From Aplidium turbinatum (taxonomy: Eukaryota > Chordata > Ascidiacea > Aplousobranchia > Polyclinidae): 64,000 nt of DNA. Each line of letters starts with the position of its first letter. The first letter of the stretch is position 1. The notes under the pieces are model-generated. The model was not told the DNA's origin. It made no database searches and worked only from the letters and a program-made list of their open reading frames with translations. The stretch spans positions 992,001 to 1,056,000 of the forward strand of contig OU964918.1 in NCBI GenBank assembly GCA_918807975.1, read 5' to 3'. Made by a program: the position numbers and the translations under genes. Positions 24,601 through 36,600 of the stretch are shown here, piece by piece.

Positions 24601-27600
24601 TGACAAGAATATTCATTTTTTTAGATAGAAAGTTGCTTTTGAAATGCGTTTATAGAGGCTCAAAGTAAGCGTTGCAGCAACGCAACGTCAGCGGTTAATG
24701 GGTTAAGTGTGGGGAACTTCGGATATAATTTTTTGATACTTTGATACTCTGGAAGTTCTTGTTTTTATCAAAAAAATTAGTTTCACACCAAGCATTGCAC
24801 TAAGAAACACTACAGTAGGATTTTTGTTTGTGTCATTTGTGTTGAGTTAGGGTGAAGTGATTTTTCCTGATTTTCCATCGTTGTTTTTTTTTAAGCTTAC
24901 ATCAAGTCATAATTTTTGTTTGTTGAAGCTTTCTACAATGGAGTGTATTATTACGTTAGATTTGTCCTGACTTTTAAAGCAAGTTGTCACTGCCCAATTT
25001 CAATGTTTAAATGTGGGAAACCTTAGGATATAATTCTTGGATACCACATCGATTTCTTTTGTAAAGAAATTTTCAAAGACCTTGATATACCAATTTGCCT
25101 CGTCCGACGCTCACGAACTCTATGAAACGTGCTTAAAAAAAGACAAAAAATTTGAACCTTGACGGCTACAGGACTGCCCACCACGGAACGACGACATGTG
25201 TACCACCAAGAACTGTGTTTACATGATCACATGCAAAAATGGAAAGAAAGCTACATAAGCACCACGATCCGCCCACTCCACTCCCGTCTGAAGGAACAAC
25301 CTTAACTCAGATAAAAGTTCAGTCTTTGGTCATCAACAGCAGTAGGCTGCTGCGCAGAGTTATATTTTACGATAATTGTCAAAGAGAACAACGCTGTACA
25401 GCTGAGCATCAAAGAGGCCATTTTCATAACCAGACAAAGTCCAAAGATCAACAACCGTGCCGAGAGGGAAGAATCACGACACCTAATTTGTTAATCAAGT
25501 GGTTTGACAAATTAATAGTGATAACGCCTGACAGCACATAAACTCAACAGACAGTAATAATAACAGAAGCCTCAAGAACAAGACCAAGAAAATAATAAAA
25601 ATGAACGACACACTAACTCCAACACCACTCGTCATAGAACATGACTAGGGAACTGTGATCCGAAAGCAAGTGCACACTGCACATCCCTACTACCACAGAA
25701 AACTCCCAGCATCACACTAAAACAGATCGTTAGTAGGCTATCCACATTGTGAAGTAAGCGCAACTCGATTTATTACAAAAGTATTTATTTGTATGTATTC
25801 CTTTGGATTCGGAAATTACCAAAATACCTTCACAGCTGGGAACGTCATTATCCCACATCCCATTGTTCTGGCAAGTTAGCACAACCGAAGTCTGTCCATT
25901 CACTGCGTAACCGTCATCACAGGTATACGTCACTTTCTCTCCTCCTATGTAGGTGGGTTTGTCTGCTGAGTGAGAGCTGAACATTCGAGCTTCTTCAACA
26001 TTGCACACTGCAAACAAGTAAACGCGAGATGAGCGTCAATATTAAATATAATTCTATTTGAATAAGGTTACTAATTATGTTGTGTGACGTTGAACTCTTG
26101 TTGACGTAGGGCCTTGGGCGGCTTAAAAAATTAGCTGATTTCTTGTGAAAATCCTGTTGTCTTTAAATTTATGTTGTTGATTAAATACAGCTATACCTCG
26201 AAAAAATTAGGCCATGGTTTTGTTGATTGCTTTAAGCATAAAATAGAAGTATGAATGAGCTACAGCAGTTTGTAAGTTTGTAGTTGCAATTGAACTTACT
26301 ATTTTAGTAATGTAGTTTCTATGAAGAACACCAGTCGATCAAATTTTGAAATAACTTTAACTGTTAGGTTTGGTGGCCGTGCTTAATATATTTTCATCAT
26401 CTTCTTCAACTGCCTTGCCTGAACCAGGCATCGACGGCCTCAGATGAATAATTAGGTCGCTTTCAATTACCCAACCTTTATTCTGCATCGCATGCATGTT
26501 TTAACCGTACCTGTTACTGGCGTATACCCTATGGTCTCGACCTCTGCTAATTCTGCAATTTCACATAAAAGCAGTGACGCTAGAAACCTGAGATTTCTTG
26601 ACTTTTACTTTTTTTCTTGCCCCAATTTTAAATCCCGATTATGTTGGTATTGGATAATTGTGAAGTTCACAATAAACCTTTTGTCACAGCCAGTTATGAA
26701 ATGCAAGAAATTTGCTGATATTCAATAGCTTGATTGACAGTTTACTATTAGCGTGCGGTTTCATTTTGTGTTTGTCGGCGGCGCTAAAACTCCATTCTGT
26801 ACCCAGGCCGCAAAATCCATCATTTTTACATTGATTCAATGTCGATTTTGTTGTCTGGGTAGGGAGTCGCGATCTGAGGGGATATGAGTTATTCTTTGCT
26901 GGCAGACAATAATTAGGAAGGTAATTTGTTATTTGCGCAAATTGCTTTGTAGTGCAAAAAGTGCATGGAATACTGTTTGCACAGAAACGGAAAAAAAAAT
27001 TTGATGAATTCTGTGTTCAACGCAAAAAGACTTTCAAAATAAAATGTGAACTGAGAAATTTGACCAAAAAATTGCGAAAATAGGTCAAAAACCGAGTCTT
27101 TATCACCTTTTCTACCTAAAATACACAACCACGAATATATTTTGTGAAATAAATTGATTGAAGTGATAGATAAGGCTTTTGACCAATGGTATACTTTTAC
27201 CCGTTGTTATTTGATATAAGCCGACAGAGTAATAAGCAATAAGAGAGACGTAGACCTGATGGTCTCGGCCAGTAACTCTTGCCGCCAAAATGAAGCAGTA
27301 ACAGATACGGTTAAACTTCTGAGGCTTTAAAACTTTTTTGGTTTTGCTGCCTTTTCCTTATGTCGGTTTTGTTCCCGTACACTATTAGTAACTTTATCAT
27401 TGCTGTTGTTTTCCGACAAAGAAAAGATAAATTAAATTCAATTGAATAGAATTAAATTGAATGTAAAATCCATATCTAACTTGCAGCTTCTAATTCTCAG
27501 GCAATAACAAGGAAATGATTCCCAGTTGGAGTGACTTGAAAAAGTTAAATGAACAGGAGAAGGAAAATCTTGTAAAGCTTTCAAAACGTTATGATGTTGC

Positions 27601-30600
27601 TGTCAGTACAAAACCTGTTCAGCGACAAAATGTGAGTTTTTGTTTAAGAGTATTTGCCATGAAACACATGCTGCTTTAATAACTTGATACCCGCAAATTA
27701 TTACCTGTGACGATTGTGCCTCCAAACATGACATGACAAAAAGCATTTGGTTTGTTATTTTCTTTTCAATATTTTAAACTTTCTTTCTCGAGATCCACAT
27801 ATTTCGCTGAAAAAAGCGCTCACTTTACTGCATTGCCAACCAAATAAAAACGCAATTTTTTAAAATAATGTTTAGGGTCTGTTAAAAATACTCTGTTTCG
27901 TTCATACTGCACGTCTCTTTATGCTTCACAACTCATTATCATCAACCAATTTTGATTATACAGGCGATGATATAATCCTCATGTTGAGGATGTATGTGTG
28001 TCTACCGAGGGCGAAGTCTTCTTCTCCACACCCTACAGTCCGTTGGGTTGGAAGAGTCCGTGTTTAGGGCTAAAAGGCCACGCTTAAGAAGTTCCTCTCA
28101 AGAATGCTTTGGTCTATCTTTCCTACCACGTTATGTGAGCACACGTGAACATTAAACTGATTGTAACATTATTTCGCTTAACGCTTTAATAAGAAAGAAC
28201 ATGTCTCCCTTTATCCAGCGCTGTATTAACTCCGGCAACAGTCTGATAACGTCTTTGATGAATTCTGATTGTTTTACAGATCAGACTACTTCAAACATTA
28301 TCAGCAGGCTCTTTATCTTGATTATTAAGTAATCATACTGTCTGGTGTGCTTATTTTGTCGTTTTTGTGTGGTAACTATGGACAAAGTTTTGTCTGCAAT
28401 TAAATTGTAATAACAATAATAATAAGCAGGACCTCAGTTGATATCATGATATAAAATGTTATTACAATTTCATTACAGCCAAGTTCGAAATTTTGATACA
28501 AACTAATACGTCAGTCGCGAAATGACAATGGAATAACATCACTCATTGTCTGCGATACAATATTCAGACGGCTGAAGAGTCAGATGGAAATAATCCAATA
28601 TTTTAATCAGAGACTTTGACATTGAAAATCCGAGTCAAATTCAAGGTTCAAGTTCTTGTTCAACAAAATTCAATCTACGACTGGAAACCAACACCAAGTA
28701 CCCGAAGTTCTTATCACAAAATAATCAACAAACTCACCCACACTACATTGAGGAGGTTCCTCTGTCCATTTCCCATCTGAACGGCAACGAGCCACCAGTC
28801 TCCCTGTGGGCTTTCCTAACATCGCAAAGTTCTCATCACATGAGTACGTCACAATATCATCGATTCTTACGTTTCCACTTGTGCTCACGTTTCCGTTTAG
28901 AAGCGGATCAGGAACAATGCATGTAATTTCTGTAACATCGATTTGATGTGAATTTCTTCAAAATTGCAATTTTTTCCTGCATTGTCGTCTAAATGCAAAT
29001 TCGAAAATTGAATTTATGGCATATAACAATATAGTTTTTTTGTTATGCTCAAGATTATCCAATAAGCTTATTTAAAAATTATAAAGGTTTGATTTTGAAC
29101 ATGATCATTGGTGTGGATCGATTTAGGTGGGTGTTCCGGCGGGTCAATTGTCCTCTTGATTATAATTGTGATGAATTTTTGTTAACGTTAAATTTGTGTT
29201 GTTTCTGAATTCTATGTGACGTGGCTTGCCTGACTACCAAGAGATTTCACAACTGATTGTCGCTTTTTGCCGAGTGCCGGGAGCCGTTGTTTCTGGAGAC
29301 CATTTGCCTTTGTGTTGGGTTCAGTATTTGGTGAAGCAAGTTAGAGGAATGTGTGAATTCGGATTTAAGTTAAATCGTTAAGAATTAAGTGTGTACAAAA
29401 TTTCAGCTTTTATCCCAACTCGCTGAATCAAGTCACACGCAATAAATACAAGAAATGATTGCAAGCATGGTTGAGGCAGGAAGAGGAGGGTTAGTAGGAA
29501 AGCATTGAGCCCCTACTCTTGTAACCAAAAATAAAAAGCTGAACATTGGACAACTGAAGTAAAGAACTATGAAGTATCTAAATAACGAAATAAAAGAATT
29601 AAAAGAATTAACAAAATTGACAGAATTGAAAGAACAAGAACTAAAGGACTAACTCAAAGACTAACAAATCTAAATTTCAAAATAAGGAAGACTTCAGAAG
29701 GGGTGGTCAGCACATCCCTGCAACGAAAGGACTTTAATATACTTTAATTGATTTTGCTGTAAGCTGGAACCCTATTGTAGCCTAATTGTGTATAATACTT
29801 TGTTTAAAATACTGTATTGTTTGTCAAGAGGCTTGCGTCACCGTAACTCAGCGAGCGGTAAGTTCCTAATTAATGTTGGTTACGCTGTCCATTACGTTGT
29901 GTGTGTCGCTATTGCTGTGTGTAGGCTATTATAGTGTAGTTTCTTAAATTGATAAATGGAAGGTGACGGTGTCCATCCGGTATCTTGTACGTTTCCCGCT
30001 GGCAGTGAGACGGGGGCGCTAGGTCTGGGGGTGGTACAGCGGACCACCCGGGCATTGGGCAGGTGTATCCTCATGGGGTTTATGGTAGCTTTACTCATGT
30101 GCATGATTCCAGTGCAGAAGCTGTGCTCAGGGAGGTCAGACATAAAAAAAGAGCGGTGCTGCAGGGGGTTGGAGAATTAAGGAGAGGTCTCCCTATGGTA
30201 CATGATAAAGCGTCGCTAGAGCGGGCCTTGGCTAGTAGGGTGGGTCGATTTTCACATAAAATTGTTGGATTGTCACATAAATCGGTATTTAGGTGAGGCT
30301 TGCTGTACTAAATAAAGTGTTAAAATTTCAATGTGATGGTGTGCTCCTAACCACTTACCCCAAGTGGTATGGAAAAATGCAATTTTATACTTCACGGTAA
30401 ATTATATTCAATAGGTAGGCTACAGTCAAAACGAAACACAATTGAAATGTAATGAGTTAAAGCCAAACGTGGATGTTAAACTAAACAACACAGTCTTTCT
30501 TTGATTCAAATATAGGCCGCTGCTTCCTTGCATCTAAGATAGAATAAATGATAGAGTTTCTTTTCTCCTTTCCGACAGTTTTGAGGCTGACCTCAGCGAC

Positions 30601-33600
30601 TACACGAATCATTCTATCAATGGCTTGAGTCTGTGGTGTGTCTGACGACTTTACTGGGACTGATTTTATTGCATCCCAAAGTTCATTTCTTAGATGATAA
30701 TAATGGAGATTCAGTAACGTCAACCTGTGTCCAGTCGATCATATCAATATAATCCATTGCATTATAATAATAATAGGCCTAATGTTAGTTTTTATATAGG
30801 GCTGTATCCATCGCAGAATGTGTTGCTCCACAGCGCTTAACAAAGCAGACAGTGTCAATGCAGCCGTATAGAGGCGCAACTGAGTACATTATTACCCGAA
30901 TCCATTCTATTGCTCAGTGCCAAGCAGGAATTAGGTTCAGTACCATTTTTAAAAAGTCTTTGGTATGACCCGACAAGGTATCGAATCCATGCCTACCGAT
31001 TCAGAGGCAGGCGCACTAACCACTTAGCCACCATTAAGATTAACTTGATCAGCAGGGCGATGGAATCTTCATATTATTGTAGATGAAAGCTTTCGTGCTT
31101 TCAGAATTCGCCTAACAGCTACTTCACGAATGGCAGGTCTATTGTCATGAAACATGGCATATAGCAAGTTTTCGGGGTGAGCTGCATAAGAATTTGCTTG
31201 ATCGATTTGTCGATGACAGACTGCACCTCTACTGCACTTTTGAAACCATCTTTTGATGGGCTTCTCTTGCAACACAAGGGATTGGGATGGTATTGTAGGC
31301 ACTACTTGTTCAGACACTCTCCATGAAACTCGGATCATTATCGCATGAATAAGATAAAGAGTCAGTTTCACAAAAAATTTTTGTGGTGTGTTAAACCGCA
31401 CAACTATTAGAAGTTCGCTCACTGCGCAGGATTGCCGGATTGGGCGAAAAATGAGATAAAATGACAAAAATTTCCGCAACTTTTTGCCCAATCTGGCAAC
31501 CCTGTTACAGAAACAGGGAGTCATTGGGGTAATAGGTTGCTGCGCACAAAACGATTTTAAACTTTGAGGAAATGTTTAGAAGATAAAGCCGCACCTATGT
31601 TCAAATTTATATGATAAATGGAGAAATCGACCCACCCTATTGGCTAGTATGGCAGAGTTGAAGGACAGCTTTGGCGAGCTGTTGGAACTCGCAAATAAAC
31701 TGGATGGCACTGTGATGCAGGAGGCTACAGAACAGGTCAGGTCAGAGATTGAGGAGTTGAGACGGACTATAAAACAGAAGCAAATCTCCAGGGTAAATAC
31801 AAAATTAGGTTCTATAAAAAGGAAAATCAACCACCAGTGCCTCGAGTAGTCGCTCGCGCCGTTCAAAAGAAGAAGAGATTGAAATCCGACTCGAAATGGA
31901 AAACTAGCGGTGAGAAAAACAGATGCGGGTAAACAAAGCCAAAGCTGAGGAAGCCAGAGCCAAAGCTAAAGCAGAGGAAGCCAGAGCCAATACCAAAGTC
32001 GAAGCTGAGGAAGCCGAAGCAGAAGAAGCCGAAGCCAGAGCCGAAATTGAAATGCAAATCAAGGCTGCGAACTGAGAGCAAGGCAAAGTAAGCTTGAGTT
32101 GTTTTCACAATGTGGATTGGACCAAGGGTCGGAGCGGTGGCAACGACGGCATACGTCCAGTAGTCTCGGAGTAACCGACCACATCCCTACAGCGACAGAA
32201 AAGGTCCAGAGGTGGGACGCTGACATTGTCAATCCGCCTGGGAGATCCCAAGACACTCATGGGGCCGCTAGCATAGATGCCCAACCTAAACAGAGCAAGG
32301 CTAATCAGGAGAATTTAATGGAACCGTCACATAGAGAAACCCCCCTGCGAAAGCTCTTTTCAGAGAACGCCCTCACAAACAAGTATAGAACATGGACTAA
32401 AGATAATTTTTTGACAAAACCTCCCGGGGGGACCCATGGGGCCACTGACAGAGAACCTCATTATGATCAACGTGATTTTTATAAGGAGAGGGTTGCGAAG
32501 CCGTCACAAACATGTACCTCTCTTGAAAGTAAGAGATGTAATCCGCCACTAGTTAAAGATGATGGCCGAGAGACTAGACTTGTTATGACGCCCCTCACCC
32601 GGGCTTGATGCAAACAGAGGTGATGAGGATCAACAAAACTGCTTCTATAAATATCATAATTGTCGCACTTTCTATGACAGGGCCGCACTGATCAACTATG
32701 ACGGCAACAACATGCCATTTATCTTTTTTAAAGACCGTATTGAATCATTAATGGAGAGTTGTCCATTTGAGGAAAATCGACTGACTTTGCTACAGGCAGC
32801 CTGCATACGTAGCGCCGCGCAAACCATCTCCAACTTAGCATCGGATACTTCTGGTTGAAGCAAAAAAGAAAGATTGATATGTCGCTGGATTGCTTGTCGC
32901 AGCGCTTTGGTGTTAGAGGCGGATTTCTCCCGGAGCCGGATATTCGGCGGATACGGCATGGCAATAAACTATATGGAATGTCATCATCCTCAACAAAGGA
33001 ATTCAAAGACGAGCTGCCTCAGTGTACCCTCTTCGCTAGGGCATATAACCAGCGTCATCAGCTAGAAGGACGTTTTGTTCTAGACTTAGCAGGTCGATTA
33101 CCTGCATATGCGAAGAAAGACTTTTTGTACTATTTGAATTTCAACGTATATGAGCAGTTCTAAAACTCACATAGTTTTAATTTTTGGATATGCTCATTGC
33201 TCAGCGTGAATAATTTGACAAAATGAATCCCAAATTTTGAAACCATGCCTTAAAAAATAACAGAGATATCACTCCTAATGCATAAGAAGAATCGACAGCC
33301 CCCCCCCCCCCCAAATAGAGCAAGACTCCAGGAGCCCAACCTTCTAAGGGTTAAACAAATTCGAGGGTTATTATTTATCATTAGGTTTAAAAAAAATGTC
33401 GTGGAAGTAGAAATAATTTGCAACTTATTTATTATTTTTTGAAAGACTACTTCTAAATATTCTGGAAACAAAACGATTGACTGCCAAAAACTTTGTGTTG
33501 ATTAATGTCGTTTTTGCGCTAATTTTATTTTGCCTTAAACGAAATTTCTTGCATAGTGTGCAACCACGTAACATTAAAACTTTTGCTTACAGTAACCATT

Positions 33601-36600
33601 GCACATACCTATGCAGTCAGGAATATCCACATCAAATTGCCCATCCATCTGGCAAATGGCATCCAGTCGTTTGGCATTTGTGCCATGGAATTTAAAGTTA
33701 GGCTTGCAAGTGTAAGTTATTGCTATGTCTTCTTCCACAGTTGAAACATCATGTGAAGATAAAGCATTGGCGACACCAGATAATGTGCAACCTAACGACA
33801 GATTAACATCTTAATGTACACCAGGTAGGCCATTTATAAACAACGTAATTCATATATTCTACAACAGGAAAAAACTCGCAAAGAGAATTTTGTCTTGATG
33901 TATATTTACAACTTATAAAACCAATCCAATCGTCATGTTGCATTTTCTGTGGTAATCCTTTGAACCCTAAATGGACATTTGTGACATAGGCTATCTGTTA
34001 CGTTTCAAATGATCACTATTTATTTTACTGTAAAAGCAGTTATCATTTTCAATTTTGAAGATTTTCATTTTGTATCATCTGACAACAGTGCTATTTCATT
34101 TTAGAAACACTACGGTCTCGCTTCACTAACTTTTTTTTAACAAAATGTTCTTTGAGTCAGGTTCATGGCAGCAGCAGCTTGGTAGGAACTTTAACATAGG
34201 ACAGTTTTCCATGCGAATCAGCTGATTTCAATCATGCGACTCAGCACGTGATATTCTGCTAATCACGTGATAATCTACTCGAAAGATATTTGATATAAAG
34301 AAAATTAAGTGAATGTATCGCCAAGTAAGTGAATGTAAGGTTAGGGCAAGCAAATAGTCATTTCGATTGCGTAGGTTCGATTCACACCCTCTGCTATTGT
34401 TCTTTTTTCTTTTTCAACTGAACTGAGCGCAAGAAGGATCTTAATGACTGTAATCAATTGAGTTCTTGGGGTGACACTAGACAGATCGCTCACATACCGC
34501 CACCATTTGGTGTCACTGCGCAAGAAACTGACATCCCGCGCTGCATTACTGAAGTGCCTGGCAGGCTCTAGCTGGGGGGCGAGGGCTGACACTTTGCGAA
34601 TAGCAGCTTTAGCCCTTGTCTAATCTTCTGCAGAGTACTGTGCACCTGTCTGGTGTCGCAGTGCTCACTGCCACAAAATCGACACTGCCATAAACAGCGC
34701 CCTGCGCACAGTGATCGGATGCCTGCGTCCCACACCATTGGACAATCTCCCCATTCTCGCTGGCATCCAACCTGCTGAGCTTCGTCGCAAAGAAGCCACT
34801 CTGTCCCTCTGTTGATGGGCACTGGAGCCTAACCATCTTCTCCACCACAAGATCTCTGCCTTCCCAAAGGGGTACCCCCGCCGACTGAAATCAAGACACC
34901 CATTCCTGCCAGCCGCTCGGCTTCTGATCAACGAAGCTGATGAACAAGACATCTCTGCGGCTACTTGGGCGGACCATAAATGGAATTCTGAATGGAGGTC
35001 AAGCACCACCAGACTCCATTCATTCATCCCCAACGCCGACACGCGCCCCATCGGCCTGACACTACAGAGACAGGCATGGGTGCGCCTCAACCGTCTCCGT
35101 ACGGGCGTCGGGCTTTTCCGCTCAACCATGCACCAATGGGGAATGGCTTCTTCCTCCTCTTGTGAATGTGGTGCTTAGGAACAGACCGCAGACCACATCA
35201 TCAATGACTGTACCATCTTCAAGCCACCTAACGGAGTGGAAGGTCTGCGCGTCATGGATGATGAAACTAAAGACTGGCTGCTCTCTAGCAGCCTTCCAGT
35301 GTAGTCCGGGAACATCGTGAATCTGGGGTGGTAAAAGGATAGACCCTCGGCCCCAAAAGCTCAGACAACGACGAATTGAGTTTACAAGGAAAATTGTCCT
35401 ACCTTTCTTAACCAATGCGGGTTCGCACGTACGCACGCACAATAGCTGGTTCGCACGGAAAACTGTCCTATGTTAAAGTGCCTACCCAGCAGCTAAGCCT
35501 AGATGTTCTATCGTAAAGTTTTGGATTTTCAGAACACCCAGGTGCGTTAGATGTTTTGTTGTATTTGCAAATAAGACTGTTGAAGTAGTTGATAAAAAAA
35601 TATCTCATAAATGATGTTTATATAATATGCTACAGTCACCATAAGTTCAAACGTAACAAATCTGTTGACTTCGTCCATCATGCCACTGTTTTTTTGAACT
35701 CAAAACTTTTGTTTTGTTAGATTTGTCAACAGTAAAGTTTTATTTTCATAGGTGCAAAGTGAATGCATGATCTTTTTATGGAAAAAGTCTGTATACAAGA
35801 CCAGTATGTGGAAAAAGAGAAGATGAATGTTTTGATATCTTGAAGTCTGACACTAAGAATGTTCCAGTAGTGGACCCTTCTACCTTTGTTGATGTGCCAG
35901 ATGACAGCTTTAGTGATTCAGGTAAGTTTTAATGCTAATAAACACTATCAGTGAACACGTATAATGGCTGGCCTTGCAAATGGCTGGCCTGCAATGGCTG
36001 GCCTGAAAAAAAATCCATTCCGTGTTATAATGATAACTAGAGGCTCACACGGCAACGACAACTAAAAATCTAAATCACACCTCTCTACTAACAAACATTA
36101 TTTGTTTTATTGATGTGTTCGATATAAACTCTGATGGTAAAAAGGACTCTTCACCATGCTCTCTTGAGCCACATTGAGTTTTGTATTTGTTTTAGAATGT
36201 CTCACTTATTTCTCAGTCCCACAATAGGTAATGTTTGTACAATGCATAATTGCATATGTATGCCAAAATCATAAATGGAAAATAGTAGCGATTGTTATTT
36301 ACTGTTATACTACGGGTTTGTAGTATTTTTCCTTACTCTTTTACAACTCGTTGTTTTTAGATGAAGGCATAATGGAATCCATCAATTCACCAATAAGAAC
36401 ATCAAAGCCACCCTGTTCAATTTAGAGCTGTGTAAGAAAAAGTCCTTCAAAGAAACACTCTTTCGATGACCACTGTGCATGAACAAGCTGACCCACACTT
36501 CATCACCAGCCCATTACTTCAAACTGTTATATGATGAAACTATTGTGGAGCAGTCCTATATCTATTTGGTCCAGTTGGACCCTTCCAAACATCCCGGCAA

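Larger units (their letters stand above)
22851..24706 (-). mobile_element. Internally deleted piggyBac element
   Basis: TTAA at both edges and inverted ends CCCATTAAACGCCGC / GTCAGCGGTTAATGGG. Subterminal GCAACGTCAGCGG occurs in both directions. It encodes only the N- and C-terminal parts of a transposase (23479-24099, minus) and carries a hammerhead-bearing retro-insertion at 23142-23320. The element at 47201-48890 has nearly the same ends. Confidence 0.85.
22587..25020 (+). repeat. Tandem duplication (~312-bp unit) split by a piggyBac
   Basis: CTCTGGAAGTTCTTGTTT through CACTGCCCAATTTCAATGTT occurs twice: 22588-22850 and about 24752-25011. Subtracting the inserted piggyBac (22851-24706) gives a period of about 312 bp. 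The insertion used the TTAA at the end of the first copy; the same TTTAA is empty in the second copy. Confidence 0.85.
30236..31639 (-). mobile_element. hAT-like transposon with TAGGGTGG ends
   Basis: Ends TAGGGTGGGTCGATTT and AAATCGACCCACCCTA, with an exact 8-bp target duplication TTGGCTAG (30228-30235, 31640-31647). It sits inside the Gag fossil. It carries transposase pieces on the minus strand and a tRNA-derived SINE. Confidence 0.85.
29950..33170 (+). mobile_element. LTR retroelement Gag fossil (BEL/Pao-like)
   Basis: Fossil. The plus strand from about 29950 to 33170 carries a Gag-like region: an N-terminal part near 29950-30235, a coiled-coil and lysine/glutamate/alanine-rich part near 31640-32090, and a C-terminal part near 32650-33160 with helical text resembling BEL/Pao Gag. 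No protease, polymerase or envelope was seen, and no pair of LTRs was found; the sequence at about 29100-29330 could be the end of one. It is broken, with several disruptions, and split by a DNA transposon at 30236-31639. It appears old. Confidence 0.5.

Noticed and set aside
31863-32108. Gly/Phe- or Ala/Ser-rich protein on the minus strand
   Set aside because: It is the antisense of a lysine/glutamate/alanine-rich coiled-coil stretch in the Gag fossil.
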